DNA of 64,000 nucleotides from Sphingomonas sp. PP-CC-1A-547 (GTDB lineage Bacteria > Pseudomonadota > Alphaproteobacteria > Sphingomonadales > Sphingomonadaceae), in assembly GCF_003610375.1 (NCBI RefSeq), contig NZ_RAPZ01000012.1, forward strand, positions 372,001 through 436,000, read 5' to 3'. A program made the translations under genes and the position numbers. The notes below the pieces were generated by a model, which was not told the DNA's origin, did no database searches, and saw only the letters and a list, made by a program, of their open reading frames with translations. Position 1 is the first letter of the stretch. Every line of letters starts with the position of its first letter. Below are positions 1 to 9,067 of this stretch, piece after piece.

Positions 1-1153
1 GTTCAGCTGGGCACAGCCGTTTATGGATGCGATCGACGCGGGCTTCACCGCGCTGCAAGGGTTCATCACCGCGGAACTCCCCGATTCGCTGCTCCGCTCG
101 CTGCTGGTCGACGGCGTGATCGCCGGCGTCGGTGCGGTGATCGTGTTCCTGCCGCAGATCCTGATCCTGTTCCTCTTCATCCTCGTGCTCGAGGCGAGCG
201 GCTACATGGTCCGCGCGGCGTTCCTGATGGACCGGGTGATGGCGAGCGTCGGGCTGTCGGGCCGCGCGTTCATCCCGCTGCTGTCGAGCTTCGCCTGCGC
301 GATCCCCGGCATCATGGCGACGCGGACGATCGACGACGAGAAGGACCGCCTGACGACGATCCTGATCGCGCCGCTGATGACGTGCTCCGCGCGGCTGCCG
401 GTCTACACGCTGATCATCGGTGCTTTCATCCCGAACACGCAGGTGCTGCCGTTCGTCGGGTTGCAGGGGCTGGTGATGCTCGGGCTGTACGTGATGGGCA
501 TCGTCGGCGCGTTCGTCGCGGCGCTGGTGCTGCGCCGGACGGTCACCAAGGGCGTGTCGTCGGGCTTCATGATGGAGATGCCGAAATACCAGTGGCCGCA
601 GTGGCGCGACGTCGGCATCGGCCTGTGGAGCCGCGCGCAGATCTTCCTGAAGCGCGCCGGCGGGATCATCCTGACCTCGACGATCATCCTGTGGGTGCTG
701 CTGAGCTTCCCCAAGCCTCCAGAGCAGCCCGCTGGCGCGCCCAAGATCTCGGCGGTCGATTATTCGGTCGCCGGGCGCATCGCCAACGGCATCGCGGCGA
801 TCTTCGCACCGATCGGCTTCAACCGCGACATCGTCCTCGCGCTGATCCCGGCGATGGCCGCACGCGAAGTTGCGGTCGCCGCGATCGGCACCGTCTATGC
901 GATCGACGATCCCGACAGCAACCAGGGCGGCAAGGCGATGATCGAGAACCTCCGCGGTCGTTGGAGCCTGCCCACCGCGCTCGCCTTCCTGATGTGGTTC
1001 GTGTTCGCGCCGCAGTGCATTTCGACGATCGCCGTAACCCGCCGCGAGACAAATGGCTGGAAATGGCCTGCCTTCATGGTTGGCTATTTGTTCGCCGCCG
1101 CCTACATCATGGCTGGCATTACATACTGGCTGGCGGTGTTCGCCGGCCTCTGA
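1..1153 (+). CDS. feoB: Ferrous iron transporter B, C-terminal part (cut by window edge)
   Basis: This is the membrane half of FeoB, the inner-membrane Fe(II) importer. The reading frame is already open at base 2, so the G-domain and the first helices lie outside the window; 383 residues are visible. Conserved FeoB gate motifs are present: [14 protein letters not shown] near residue 100 and [14 protein letters not shown] near residue 127, each holding a conserved Cys. Several hydrophobic helices follow, and the chain ends with a TM helix. It stops 8 bases before ssb, so the two may be co-transcribed. No FeoA or FeoC is visible here. Family assignment is firm; the full length cannot be judged. 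Confidence 0.95.
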   Translation, partial: FSWAQPFMDAIDAGFTALQGFITAELPDSLLRSLLVDGVIAGVGAVIVFLPQILILFLFILVLEASGYMVRAAFLMDRVMASVGLSGRAFIPLLSSFACAIPGIMATRTIDDEKDRLTTILIAPLMTCSARLPVYTLIIGAFIPNTQVLPFVGLQGLVMLGLYVMGIVGAFVAALVLRRTVTKGVSSGFMMEMPKYQWPQWRDVGIGLWSRAQIFLKRAGGIILTSTIILWVLLSFPKPPEQPAGAPKISAVDYSVAGRIANGIAAIFAPIGFNRDIVLALIPAMAAREVAVAAIGTVYAIDDPDSNQGGKAMIENLRGRWSLPTALAFLMWFVFAPQCISTIAVTRRETNGWKWPAFMVGYLFAAAYIMAGITYWLAVFAGL

Positions 1154-1161
1154 GGGGCATC

Positions 1162-1755
1162 ATGGCAGGCAGCGTCAACAAGGTCATCATCGTCGGCAAT
1201 CTGGGGCGCGACCCGGAGAGCAAGGCGTTCCAGAACGGCGGCAAGGTCGTAAATTTGCGCATCGCGACATCGGAGTCCTGGAAGGACAAGATGTCGGGCG
1301 AGCGCAAGGAAAAGACCGAATGGCATTCGGTCGCGATCTTCAACGAAGGTCTCGCGAACGTCGCCGAGAAGTATCTCCGCAAGGGTTCGAAGGTCTATAT
1401 CGAAGGCGCGCTCCAGACCCGGAAGTGGCAGGACGCGCAGGGTCAGGACAAATATTCGACCGAGATCGTGCTGCAGGGCTTCAACAGCGTGCTGACGATG
1501 CTCGACGGTCCGAACGGCGGCGCAGGCGGTGGTGCAGGCGGCGGCGGTGGTAGCCGCGGCGGTGGCGACGACTGGGCCGGCGGTGGCGGCGGCAACGACT
1601 TCGGCGGTGGTTCGTCGGGCGGCGGCGGCGGTTACGGCGGCGGTGGCGGTGGTCGTGGCGGCAGCGCGCCTTCCGGTGGTGGCGGCGCACGCGGTGGCAG
1701 CTTCGGCCAGACCGGCGGCTTCTCGGACGATCTCGACGACGACGTGCCGTTCTGA
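1162..1755 (+). CDS. ssb: Single-stranded DNA-binding protein
   Basis: SSB coats single-stranded DNA in replication, repair and recombination, and recruits partners through its acidic tail. The 197-residue product has an OB-fold over about residues 1-110 (begins [19 protein letters not shown]). A very Gly-rich linker covers about residues 117-180, and the classical acidic tip is DDLDDDVPF. The start ATG lies 8 bases after the feoB stop, with GAGGGG in the junction as a possible ribosome site. Longer frame extensions upstream overlap feoB and are not credible. The long Gly linker is within the normal range for alphaproteobacterial SSB. Confidence 0.97.
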   Translation: MAGSVNKVIIVGNLGRDPESKAFQNGGKVVNLRIATSESWKDKMSGERKEKTEWHSVAIFNEGLANVAEKYLRKGSKVYIEGALQTRKWQDAQGQDKYSTEIVLQGFNSVLTMLDGPNGGAGGGAGGGGGSRGGGDDWAGGGGGNDFGGGSSGGGGGYGGGGGGRGGSAPSGGGGARGGSFGQTGGFSDDLDDDVPF

Positions 1756-1760
1756 TTGCC

Positions 1761-3293
1761 GTGACGACGCTGTATTCCGTTCCTAAGACCGCCATGTTCG
1801 ACGAGGCCGAGCGCTCCCGCGTGATCTCGGCCTACGACGTAGCCGGTGCGCGTGCGAAGGGCCAGCTCGACGATATCGTGGCGTTCGCAGCCGAGCTGTG
1901 CGGCGCCCCGGTCGCGTTGCTGAGCCTGGTCGAGGAGGAATATCAGCGTTTCCTGGCGCGGACCGGCTTCGACCTGGAGCAGACTCCGCGCAGCATGTCG
2001 TTCTGTGCGCACGCGATGCACCATCACGAAGTGATGGAAGTGCCCGACGCGCAGGCCGATCCGCGTTTCGTCGATAACCCGCTGGTGACGGGCGAGCCGT
2101 ATGTCCGGTTCTACGCCGGCGCGCCGCTCGTCTCCAGCGAGGGCGTGCCGCTGGGCGCACTCTGCGTGCTTGCGAACGAGCCCCGCGAAGGCCTGACCCG
2201 GTTCCAGCGTGACGGCCTCACGCTGCTCGCCAAGGCAGCAATGGGCCGGCTCGACGATCGCCGCACCGCGCGCGAACAGGCGATGGCCGAGGCGGAGGCG
2301 CGTCGTACGCTCGAGGCGAGCGACCTCAAGTTCCGCACGCTTGCCGACACCATGCCGCAGATGGTGTGGTCGACGCTGCCCGACGGCTTCCACGATTACT
2401 TTAACGCGCGCTGGTACGAGTTCACCGGCACGCCCGTCGGAACGACCGATGGCGAAGGCTGGAACGACATGTTCCATCCCGACGACCAGGATCGCGCCTG
2501 GGCGATCTGGCGCCAGTCGCTCGAAACCGGCGAGCCCTACAACATCGAATACCGGCTGCGGCATTTCGACGGCACGTATCGCTGGGTGCTAGGGCGCGCG
2601 CTGCCGGTGCGCGACGAAAGCGGTGCGATCCAGCGCTGGTTCGGGACGTGCACCGACATCCACGAACAGAAACTCGCCTATGAAGAGCGCGAGATCATCA
2701 GCCAGGAGCTGAGCCACCGCATCAAGAACATCTTCGCGGTGATCGCCGGGCTGATCGCGTTTTCCGCGCGGGGGAAGCCCGAGTTCGCGGGGATCGCGAC
2801 CGATTTGCGTCACCGGATCAACGCGCTCGGCCGCGCGCACGACTTCGTCCGCCCGCACAGCGCCAACTCGCGTCCGGCTGCCGCGCAGAACAGCCTGCAC
2901 GGCCTGTTGCAGGAATTGTTCGAACCGTATCAGCGGATCGACGGCGCGCGTATCAGCGTGACGGGCGACGACGTCAGCATCGACGATCGTTCGGCCACGC
3001 CGCTTGCTTTGATGTTCCACGAGCTTGCGACCAACGCGACGAAATACGGGGCGCTGGCGACCGAACTCGGCACGGTTCGGATCACTGTCACGGCCAACGA
3101 CGAGACGGTGGCGCTGAACTGGTGTGAGCAGGGTGGCCCGTCCGTCACGACGCCGACGACGCCAGCGGGCTTCGGCACACAGTTGATCGAGATGAGCGCC
3201 GTACGCCAGTTGGGTGGTAGCGTGAGTCGGACTTGGAATAACGAGGGGCTGATCGTCGACCTGACGATCCCGAAAGCTGCGTTCAGCCGTTAG
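1761..3293 (+). CDS. GAF-PAS sensor histidine kinase, HWE/HisKA_2 type
   Basis: This is a soluble-looking sensor kinase with no membrane segment in its 510 residues. A GAF domain covers about residues 35-165 and a PAS domain about 185-305, with a PAC-like end near WFGTCTDIHEQK. The HWE/HisKA_2 phosphoacceptor helix has ELSHRIKN, with His319 the likely phosphorylated residue. The ATPase N-box is FHELATNATKYG at about 419-430. GTG at 1761 gives the longest form; the in-frame ATG at 1794 is an alternative with no clearer ribosome site. The gene overlaps the convergent single-domain response regulator by 11 bases, its probable partner. The signal is unknown; the PAS sequence lacks the flavin-binding LOV Cys motif as far as I can see. 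Confidence 0.88.
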   Translation: MTTLYSVPKTAMFDEAERSRVISAYDVAGARAKGQLDDIVAFAAELCGAPVALLSLVEEEYQRFLARTGFDLEQTPRSMSFCAHAMHHHEVMEVPDAQADPRFVDNPLVTGEPYVRFYAGAPLVSSEGVPLGALCVLANEPREGLTRFQRDGLTLLAKAAMGRLDDRRTAREQAMAEAEARRTLEASDLKFRTLADTMPQMVWSTLPDGFHDYFNARWYEFTGTPVGTTDGEGWNDMFHPDDQDRAWAIWRQSLETGEPYNIEYRLRHFDGTYRWVLGRALPVRDESGAIQRWFGTCTDIHEQKLAYEEREIISQELSHRIKNIFAVIAGLIAFSARGKPEFAGIATDLRHRINALGRAHDFVRPHSANSRPAAAQNSLHGLLQELFEPYQRIDGARISVTGDDVSIDDRSATPLALMFHELATNATKYGALATELGTVRITVTANDETVALNWCEQGGPSVTTPTTPAGFGTQLIEMSAVRQLGGSVSRTWNNEGLIVDLTIPKAAFSR

Positions 3294-3669
3294 CTACCCG
3301 AATCACGTCGTCATGGGCGATAGGATCGTCGTTGCAGGCCAACGCCGCCGCGGCCAAAATCGCTGCGTCGCTGAACGGCTTGCGGATGTACCCGAGGCAC
3401 TCCGCATCGCCGATCTGCGCAGGGTTGGCAGTCACGAACACGACCTTGACGCCGTAATCCTGCGCCATCCGCTTGGCGATCTCCGGCCCGGTCGGTCCGT
3501 CGCGCAGGTTGATGTCTACGAACGCGAAGTTGCAACCCGGCGCCGCCGCGATCGCGCTGTCTCGGTCCGCCGCGATCCCCGCGACGCCGTAACCAGCATC
3601 CATCAGAATTCTCTCGAGATCTAGTGCAACGAAAATCTCGTCTTCGACAATGAGGGCGGTCTTGGTCAT
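3283..3669 (-). CDS. Single-domain response regulator
   Basis: This is a receiver-only response regulator of 128 residues. The acidic pair is E9-D10 (ALIVEDE), the likely phosphorylated Asp is D52 (FVDIN), the Thr switch is FVTAN, and the conserved Lys lies in YIRKPF. There is no output domain, so it probably relays phosphate or acts by protein binding. I chose the ATG at 3669 because the receiver fold begins directly there; the frame extends 19 codons further without domain content. The stop region overlaps the end of the HWE kinase on the other strand. Pairing with that kinase is inferred from position and from the common coupling of HWE kinases to orphan receivers. Confidence 0.85.
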   Translation of the reverse strand: MTKTALIVEDEIFVALDLERILMDAGYGVAGIAADRDSAIAAAPGCNFAFVDINLRDGPTGPEIAKRMAQDYGVKVVFVTANPAQIGDAECLGYIRKPFSDAAILAAAALACNDDPIAHDDVIRVANG

Positions 3670-3762
3670 CGGCGGAGTAACCAGTCGCCCATCGATCGGT
3701 TCCGCAATTTTGGTGATTTGGATCAACGGTTCGTCCCGATATGGTCCAACTCTTACAAACGA

Positions 3763-4362
3763 TTACCGTCGCAGCAGGAATACCGCATGCTCGGCGAGCA
3801 GGTTGGCACCCCCGGCACCGGTGCGCTTTTCGCCCGACAAGAACCAGGCGTTCTCGACGGTGATCCCACGCGCTTTCACGAAGGCACGGAAATCGTCGAT
3901 CGTGACGTGATGGATGTTCGGCGTGTCGTACCAGCTCTCGGGCAACTGCCGTGTCACCGGCATCCGCCCGCCCCAGAGCAGCGACAACCGCACGCGCCAG
4001 TGTGCGAAATTCGGAAAGCTGACGAAGGCGCGCCGGCCGATCCGCAACAGGTGATCGAGCACGAGATCGGGCGCGCGTGCGGTCTGCAGCGTCTGGCTGA
4101 GGATCGCGTAGTCGAAGCTCGCGTCGGGATAGCCGGCGAGGTCGATATCGGCATCGCCCTGGATCACCGACAGGCCGCGCGCGACCGCAGAGGCCACGTT
4201 GTGCGCATCGATCTCCAGCCCGCGGGCGTCGACGTCGCGGGTATCGCGCAACGCCGCCATCAGCGCGCCGTCGCCACAGCCGATGTCGAGTACGCGACTG
4301 CCCTGCGCGACGTTCTGGGCGATAACGGCCAGGTCGGTGCGCAATGTCTCAGGGGGCGTCAT
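3763..4362 (-). CDS. metW: MetW-type methyltransferase-fold protein
   Basis: MetW is a class I SAM-methyltransferase-fold protein needed with MetX in methionine synthesis in many proteobacteria. It is thought to act with MetX in homoserine acylation. The 199-residue product has the SAM-binding motif VLDIGCGDGALM near residue 25, and family-typical stretches RAFVSFPNFAHW and WYDTPNIHHVTIDDF. The ATG overlaps the preceding GNAT stop by 4 bases (ATGA), so it is the third gene of metX-GNAT-metW. In most relatives metW directly follows metX, so the gene between them is noteworthy. Confidence 0.93.
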   Translation of the reverse strand: MTPPETLRTDLAVIAQNVAQGSRVLDIGCGDGALMAALRDTRDVDARGLEIDAHNVASAVARGLSVIQGDADIDLAGYPDASFDYAILSQTLQTARAPDLVLDHLLRIGRRAFVSFPNFAHWRVRLSLLWGGRMPVTRQLPESWYDTPNIHHVTIDDFRAFVKARGITVENAWFLSGEKRTGAGGANLLAEHAVFLLRR

Positions 4363-4793
4363 GGCGCGCTCCGCAATTGCTCGGCGAGGCCCGGAGCGAG
4401 CCTCTCCATGTATCGATCGGCGCGTACCAGCGGATGAAAACCGAGGTCCGCATACACGCCGTGCGCGTCGGCGGTGACGAGCCCGAACCTGCGCAACCCG
4501 GCGAACGACGGATGCTCGAGGAACCAGCTCACCATCCGTCGGCCGAGCCCCTGCCCTCGCGCCGACTCCTCGACCCACACGTCGGCGAGCCACGCGAAGG
4601 TGGCGTGATCGGTGATCATCCGCGCAAAGCCGACTTGCGCATCGTCCTGGTACGCACCGAGACAATGCGAGCCTGCGATCGCGCGTTCGACCAGCGTGCG
4701 CTCGATCCCCGGCGACCAATAGCTGGTCGCGAGCCATGCGTGGATGCGATCGACCTGCAACCGGCTCGCGTCGTCGGATAGAATGAGCGTCAT
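4359..4793 (-). CDS. GNAT family N-acetyltransferase between metX and metW
   Basis: This 144-residue GNAT-fold protein begins [20 protein letters not shown]. The acetyl-CoA pyrophosphate loop is [11 protein letters not shown], and the C-terminal strand has [13 protein letters not shown]. That last pattern is seen in small bacterial GNATs close to the YjdJ/PanZ-like group, but the substrate cannot be told from sequence. It overlaps metX by 4 bases upstream and metW by 4 bases downstream, so it is surely co-translated with them. Its position suggests either a linked role in methionine metabolism or a passenger gene. The frame extends further upstream only inside metX. Confidence 0.87.
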   Translation of the reverse strand: MTLILSDDASRLQVDRIHAWLATSYWSPGIERTLVERAIAGSHCLGAYQDDAQVGFARMITDHATFAWLADVWVEESARGQGLGRRMVSWFLEHPSFAGLRRFGLVTADAHGVYADLGFHPLVRADRYMERLAPGLAEQLRSAP

Positions 4794-5941
4794 CGGCCGG
4801 CCCTCAGGAAGCCGTCGACCACCCGGTTGAGATCGGGCGCCTTCAGCAGGAACGCGTCGTGGCCATACGGGCTCGACAGCTCGACGAAGCTGACCGGTGC
4901 GCCCGCTGCGTTCAAGGCCTGGACGATCGCGCGCGATTCTGCAGTCGGATATAGCCAATCGGTGTCGAAACTGACGAGGCAGAAGCGCGATTTAGTCGCG
5001 CGAAACGCATTGGCGAGCAATCCGCCATGTTCCTCGGCGAGATCGAAATAATCCATCGCCCGCGTGATGTAGAGGTACGAGTTCGCGTCGAACCGGTCGG
5101 TAAAGGCGAGCCCCTGGTGACGCAGATAGCTCTCGACCTGGAAATCCGCGTCGAACCCGAACGATTTGGCGTCGCGCGCCTGGAGCCGCCGGCCGAACTT
5201 CTCGGTCAGCCCTGCCTCCGACAGATAGGTGATGTGCGCCGCCATCCGCGCGACCGCGAGCCCCGCGGTCGGCGCGTCGTCGTCATGATACTCGCCGCCA
5301 CGCCAGTTCGGATCGGCCATTACCGCCTGCCGTCCCACTTCGTGGAACGCGATGTTCTGCGCCGTATGACGCGCCGTCGAAGCGATCACGACGCACGCCT
5401 TCACGCGGTCGGGGAAGGTCGCGGGCCAGCTCAGTGCTTGCATTCCGCCCATCGATCCGCCGACCACTGCGTGGAGCACGCCGACGCCGAGATGATCGAG
5501 CAGCATCGCCTGCGCGCGCACCATGTCGCGGATCGTGATGACCGGGAAACTCATCGCCCAGGGGCGTCCGGTCGCCGGGTTGATCGTCGCGGGGCCGGAC
5601 GTCCCCATGCAACTGCCGAGCACGTTGGCGCAGACGACGAAGTGGCGCGCAGGGTCGATCGGCTTGCCCTCGCCGACCATCCGCGTCCACCAGCCGGGCT
5701 TGCCGGTACGCGGGTGGTGCGAGGCGACGTGCTGATCGCCGGTCAGCGCGTGGCAGATCAGGATGGCGTTCGACGCATCGGCGTCGAGCGTGCCGTAGGT
5801 CTCGTAGGCGATGTCGACCGGTGACAGCAGGACGCCACCGTCTAGCCGCAGCGGCCCCGGCAATGTGACGCGCCGCGCAAGGCCGAAGCGCTGGTCGGTG
5901 TCGTGGCCGATGCTGGGGTCGATGGCAGGCGTTTCGAGCAT
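4790..5941 (-). CDS. metX: Homoserine O-acetyltransferase (or succinyltransferase) MetX
   Basis: MetX acylates L-homoserine, the first committed step of methionine synthesis, using an alpha/beta-hydrolase fold. The 383-residue product has nucleophile Ser163 in [12 protein letters not shown], Asp328 in SFDTDWLYP, and His361 in SPYGHDAF. The [10 protein letters not shown] and [12 protein letters not shown] stretches are family-typical. I take the ATG at 5941 (MLETPAID); another ATG lies 5 codons upstream at 5956. Whether it uses acetyl-CoA or succinyl-CoA cannot be settled by eye; MetX with MetW may use either. It leads the metX-GNAT-metW operon and diverges from hisC across a 270-base gap holding a palindromic repeat. 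I see no SAM riboswitch in that gap. Confidence 0.95.
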   Translation of the reverse strand: MLETPAIDPSIGHDTDQRFGLARRVTLPGPLRLDGGVLLSPVDIAYETYGTLDADASNAILICHALTGDQHVASHHPRTGKPGWWTRMVGEGKPIDPARHFVVCANVLGSCMGTSGPATINPATGRPWAMSFPVITIRDMVRAQAMLLDHLGVGVLHAVVGGSMGGMQALSWPATFPDRVKACVVIASTARHTAQNIAFHEVGRQAVMADPNWRGGEYHDDDAPTAGLAVARMAAHITYLSEAGLTEKFGRRLQARDAKSFGFDADFQVESYLRHQGLAFTDRFDANSYLYITRAMDYFDLAEEHGGLLANAFRATKSRFCLVSFDTDWLYPTAESRAIVQALNAAGAPVSFVELSSPYGHDAFLLKAPDLNRVVDGFLRAGR

Positions 5942-6018
5942 GCCGCGCGCTACCATAGGGGGCCATCGTCATGCCAGCGCGGTGGTGGTCCCGTGGTGAT
6001 GCGAAGCGGGCGTTCCTG

Positions 6019-6144
6019 GATCCTCCCCCGCAAGGGGGAGGTGGCTGGCGCTTGCCAGACGGAGGGGGCGGAAAGGAAACCAGCTGCTCCGTGTCCTCCC
6101 CCTCCGTCGCCTTCGGCGCCACCTCCCCCTGGCGGGGGAGGATC
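6019..6144. repeat. Palindromic intergenic repeat, family A, copy 1
   Basis: A 126-base element fills much of the metX-hisC gap. Its ends are inverted: GATCCTCCCCCGC at the left and GCGGGGGAGGATC at the right. Each arm is itself a hairpin (CCTCCCCC facing GGGGGAGG), and an inner hairpin TGGCGCTTGCCA follows on the left side. Two other copies lie at 50494 and 61160, the last inverted. It is the only element here placed between divergent genes. Confidence 0.9.
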
Positions 6145-6211
6145 GTGAACGCCGTCCTTGCCACGCACAAAGATTGCCACCGCGCCACCGCGCCCGCTAT
6201 GTCCCGCGGCC

Positions 6212-7321
6212 ATGACAAACATCACGCCCGCCCCTGCGCCGAAGCCCTGGATCCTGGGGATCGCGCCGTACACGCCCGGTCGCTCGACGACCGATGATGG
6301 CCGCACGGTGATCAAGCTGTCGTCGAACGAGAACCCGCTCGGCACCAGCCCCGCCGCGAAGGCCGCATTCGACGCTGCCGACCGCACGCTGGAACGCTAT
6401 CCGGATGCGGGCGCGGTCGAATTGCGCGAGGCGCTGGCGGCGCATTACGACCTCGATCCGGCGCGCGTCATCTACGGCACCGGCTCGGACGAGATCCTAC
6501 ATCTGGTCGCGGGCGCCTATGCGGGCCCCGGCGACGAGATCATCCACGTCCGCTACGGCTTCGCAGTGTACGAGATCGCAACGCGCCGGGTGGGGGCGGA
6601 GCCGGTGATCGTCGACGACCGCGACTATGCGACCGACGTCGACGCGATCCTCGCCGCCGTCACCGAGCGCACCCGCGTCGTGTTCGTCGCCAACCCGAAC
6701 AACCCGACCGGCACCTTCACGCCGCGCGCCGAAATCGCGCGGTTGCATGCCGGGCTGCCGAAGTCTGTGCTGCTGGTGCTCGACCAGGCCTATGCCGAAT
6801 ATCTGTCGCCCGAGGAGGACGATGCCGGCCTCGCACTGGCGATGACCGAGGCGAACGTGCTCGTCACGCGGACCTTCTCGAAGATCCACGGGCTCGCCGC
6901 TGAGCGGATCGGCTGGGGCTATGCCTGCGCGCCGATCATCGACGCGATGCACCGCATCCGCGCGCCGTTCAACGTTACGACGGCAGGCCAAGCGGCGGCG
7001 GTCGCCGCGATCGGCGACACCGCCTTCGTCGATGCGACGCGCGCGCATAACGACACGTGGCGCGGCTGGTTCGTCGAGCAGATCGCGCAGATGGGCAATG
7101 CCGGGCTTCGTGCCGTGCCGTCGAAGGCGAACTTCGTGCTCGTGCTGTTCGAGGGCAGTCTGACCGCCGACGCCGCGTATCACGGGCTGATGGACGCGGG
7201 CTACATCGTCCGCTGGCTGCCGGGCCAGGGCCTGCCCAACGCGTTGCGCATCACAATCGGTACCGAGGCAGAAACGCGCGGCGTCACCGCGGCGCTGCGT
7301 GCATTGGTCGAAGCCGCCTGA
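6212..7321 (+). CDS. hisC: Histidinol-phosphate aminotransferase
   Basis: HisC is a PLP enzyme that transaminates imidazole-acetol phosphate to histidinol phosphate. The product has 369 residues. The PLP Lys sits in [18 protein letters not shown], the Asn/Asp cofactor contacts are in [10 protein letters not shown] and VLDQAYAEY, and the C-terminal Arg is in [10 protein letters not shown]. Start ATG at 6212 (MTNITPAP) is chosen because upstream codons are low-complexity sequence running out of the family A repeat. It overlaps tyrA by one base (TGATG). Pairing with prephenate dehydrogenase suggests this copy also makes tyrosine and phenylalanine, as HisC/aromatic aminotransferases often do; that role is inferred. 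Confidence 0.93.
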   Translation: MTNITPAPAPKPWILGIAPYTPGRSTTDDGRTVIKLSSNENPLGTSPAAKAAFDAADRTLERYPDAGAVELREALAAHYDLDPARVIYGTGSDEILHLVAGAYAGPGDEIIHVRYGFAVYEIATRRVGAEPVIVDDRDYATDVDAILAAVTERTRVVFVANPNNPTGTFTPRAEIARLHAGLPKSVLLVLDQAYAEYLSPEEDDAGLALAMTEANVLVTRTFSKIHGLAAERIGWGYACAPIIDAMHRIRAPFNVTTAGQAAAVAAIGDTAFVDATRAHNDTWRGWFVEQIAQMGNAGLRAVPSKANFVLVLFEGSLTADAAYHGLMDAGYIVRWLPGQGLPNALRITIGTEAETRGVTAALRALVEAA

Positions 7322-8229
7322 TGCTGCCGTTCGCGCGCGTCGCGATCATCGGGCTGGGACTGATCGGCTCGTCGGTAGCGCGCGCGATCCAGGCGACGAT
7401 GCCGACGGTGCGCGTCACCGGCTACGACGCCGATCCGAACGTGCGCGAGACCGCGGACCGGCTACAGTTCTGCGACGATGTCGCGAGCTCGGCAGGGGCG
7501 GCGGTGATCGACGCCGATCTCGTGATCCTGTGCGTGCCGGTCGGCATCATGGGTGAGGTTGCTGCCGAGTTCGCGGCCGAATTGCCGGCGGATGCGGTCG
7601 TAAGCGACGTCGGCAGCTGCAAGGCGGAGATCGTCCGCGCGCTGACCGAAGCGCTACCGAACGCAACCGTGATCCCCGCGCACCCGGTCGCAGGCACCGA
7701 GCGGAGCGGCCCCGAAGCCGGCTTTGCAACGCTGTTCCGTCACCGCTGGTGCATCGTCACGCCGCCCGAAGGCGCCGACCCGGTCGCGGTCGAGCGCGTC
7801 TCCGAATTCTGGCGCAGGCTCGGCGCGCAGGTCGAGACGATGGCGCCCGAGCATCACGACCGCGTGCTCGCCGTCACCAGCCATCTGCCACATCTGATCG
7901 CCTACACGATCGTCGGCACCGCGGGCGATTTGGAAGAAGTGACGCAGTCTGAGGTCATCAAATATTCGGCGGGCGGTTTCCGCGACTTCACGCGCATCGC
8001 CGCGTCGGACCCGACGATGTGGCGCGACATCTTCCTCAACAACCGCGAGGCGGTGCTGGAAATGTTGCAGCGCTTCTCGGAGGATCTGAGCCATCTCCAG
8101 CGGGCGATCCGCTGGGGGGATGGGGATGCGCTGTTCGACCTGTTCACGCGGACTCGGGCGATCCGGCGGAGCATCGTCGAGCAGGGGCAGGACGACGACG
8201 TCCAGGATTTCGGGCGTACGCACGGTTGA
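7321..8229 (+). CDS. tyrA: Prephenate/arogenate dehydrogenase
   Basis: This NAD(P)-dependent enzyme oxidises prephenate or arogenate in tyrosine synthesis. The 302-residue product opens with the Rossmann motif VAIIGLGLIGSS. It has the TyrA substrate signature HPVAGTERSGPEAG and the helical region LPHLIAYTIVG and GGFRDFTRIAASDP. There is no fused chorismate mutase or ACT domain, so feedback control must be within the catalytic domain or absent. The ATG shares its A with the hisC stop. The downstream gap to plsC carries a family B repeat and is a convergent junction. Confidence 0.94.
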   Translation: MLPFARVAIIGLGLIGSSVARAIQATMPTVRVTGYDADPNVRETADRLQFCDDVASSAGAAVIDADLVILCVPVGIMGEVAAEFAAELPADAVVSDVGSCKAEIVRALTEALPNATVIPAHPVAGTERSGPEAGFATLFRHRWCIVTPPEGADPVAVERVSEFWRRLGAQVETMAPEHHDRVLAVTSHLPHLIAYTIVGTAGDLEEVTQSEVIKYSAGGFRDFTRIAASDPTMWRDIFLNNREAVLEMLQRFSEDLSHLQRAIRWGDGDALFDLFTRTRAIRRSIVEQGQDDDVQDFGRTHG

Positions 8230-8252
8230 GCGGCGCTCAACTTACCTAAACG

Positions 8253-8355
8253 CCACCCCGGCGAAAGCCGGGGCCCAATTGGGTAGGCTCGAGTAACCGC
8301 GAGCAACGCACATTAAAAACGTCCCCCAATTGGGCCCCGGCCTTCGCCGGGGTGG
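8253..8355. repeat. Palindromic repeat, family B, copy 1
   Basis: A 103-base element lies between the convergent tyrA and plsC genes. The outer arms are CCACCCCGGCGAAAGCCGGG and its near-complement CCCGGCCTTCGCCGGGGTGG. Each arm is a short hairpin (CCGGCGAAAGCCGG and CCGGCCTTCGCCGG), and the inner edges are CCCAATTGGG and CCCAATTGGGC. Other copies lie at 42073 and, inside sua5, at 53165. Placement suggests a bidirectional terminator. Confidence 0.9.
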
Positions 8356-8368
8356 TCGACGGTTTGGT

Positions 8369-9067
8369 CTAGTCCAGCGCGTTCATCGCCGCATGGACTC
8401 GCTGCTCCGCCTCTTCGCGCGGCAGGCCCGGCGGCACCACCTCGCCGAACCGGAAAGTGATCACACCCGGCAGCTTCGGCCCCTTTTTCGGCCACACCAG
8501 CCCGCTGTCGCACGCGATCGGCACCGTCGGCATCTTCAGCGCACGATACAGCCCGGCAAACCCCGGCTTCAGCGGCGGATGCTCGCCCGGCGATACCCGC
8601 GTCCCTTCCGGAAAAATGAGGATCGAGCGTCCGGTCGCCTTCGCCGCGGTCGCCTCGCGCATCATGTTCCGCATCGCCTTGGCCGAAGCCTCGCGGTCGA
8701 CGACGATCGCGCCGTAGCGCCGTGCCGCCCAGCCCCAGGCCGGGATGTCCGCCAGTTCGCGCTTCAACACGATCGCGGGGCCGTCGAGCAAACGCTGCAA
8801 CTCGAGCGTCTCGAACATCGCCTGGTGCTTGCATGCGTAGAACGCCGGCTCGGTCGGTCGCGTCCCTTCCACGCGGATATGAACGCCGAGGATCACGCGT
8901 GCGCACCAGCGGTGAAAGCGCGTCCAGATCGTCGAATGCACGATTACCGCGCGCGAGCCGAACAGCGCCGAGATCGGCACGGTCACCACGATCGGCACCG
9001 AGATCGTGTAGAAAACGAGCATGAACGCCCAGTTGCGCAGCCAGATCATCCGCCAAATCCAATCCAC
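8369..9067 (-). CDS. plsC: 1-acyl-sn-glycerol-3-phosphate acyltransferase
   Basis: PlsC converts lysophosphatidic acid to phosphatidic acid at the inner membrane. The 232-residue product has an N-terminal membrane helix near residues 10-35. The acyltransferase motif is KHQAMFET, where the usual HX4D is HX4E. Motif III is FPEGTR and motif IV is MPTVPIACDSGLVWP. The GTG at 9067 is used; an ATG at 9049 would remove six residues. It overlaps ydcF by 22 bases and closes the ftsE-ftsX-ydcF-plsC operon. The Glu for Asp change is conservative and may be normal for this alphaproteobacterial subfamily. Confidence 0.9.
   Translation of the reverse strand: MDWIWRMIWLRNWAFMLVFYTISVPIVVTVPISALFGSRAVIVHSTIWTRFHRWCARVILGVHIRVEGTRPTEPAFYACKHQAMFETLELQRLLDGPAIVLKRELADIPAWGWAARRYGAIVVDREASAKAMRNMMREATAAKATGRSILIFPEGTRVSPGEHPPLKPGFAGLYRALKMPTVPIACDSGLVWPKKGPKLPGVITFRFGEVVPPGLPREEAEQRVHAAMNALD

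Noticed and set aside
1632-2564. A 310-codon minus-strand frame opposite the HWE kinase
   Set aside because: It is antisense to GAF and PAS domains and carries no domain of its own.
5942-6018. SAM riboswitch before metX
   Set aside because: I looked for SAM-II or SAH-type sequence upstream of metX and did not see the conserved core.
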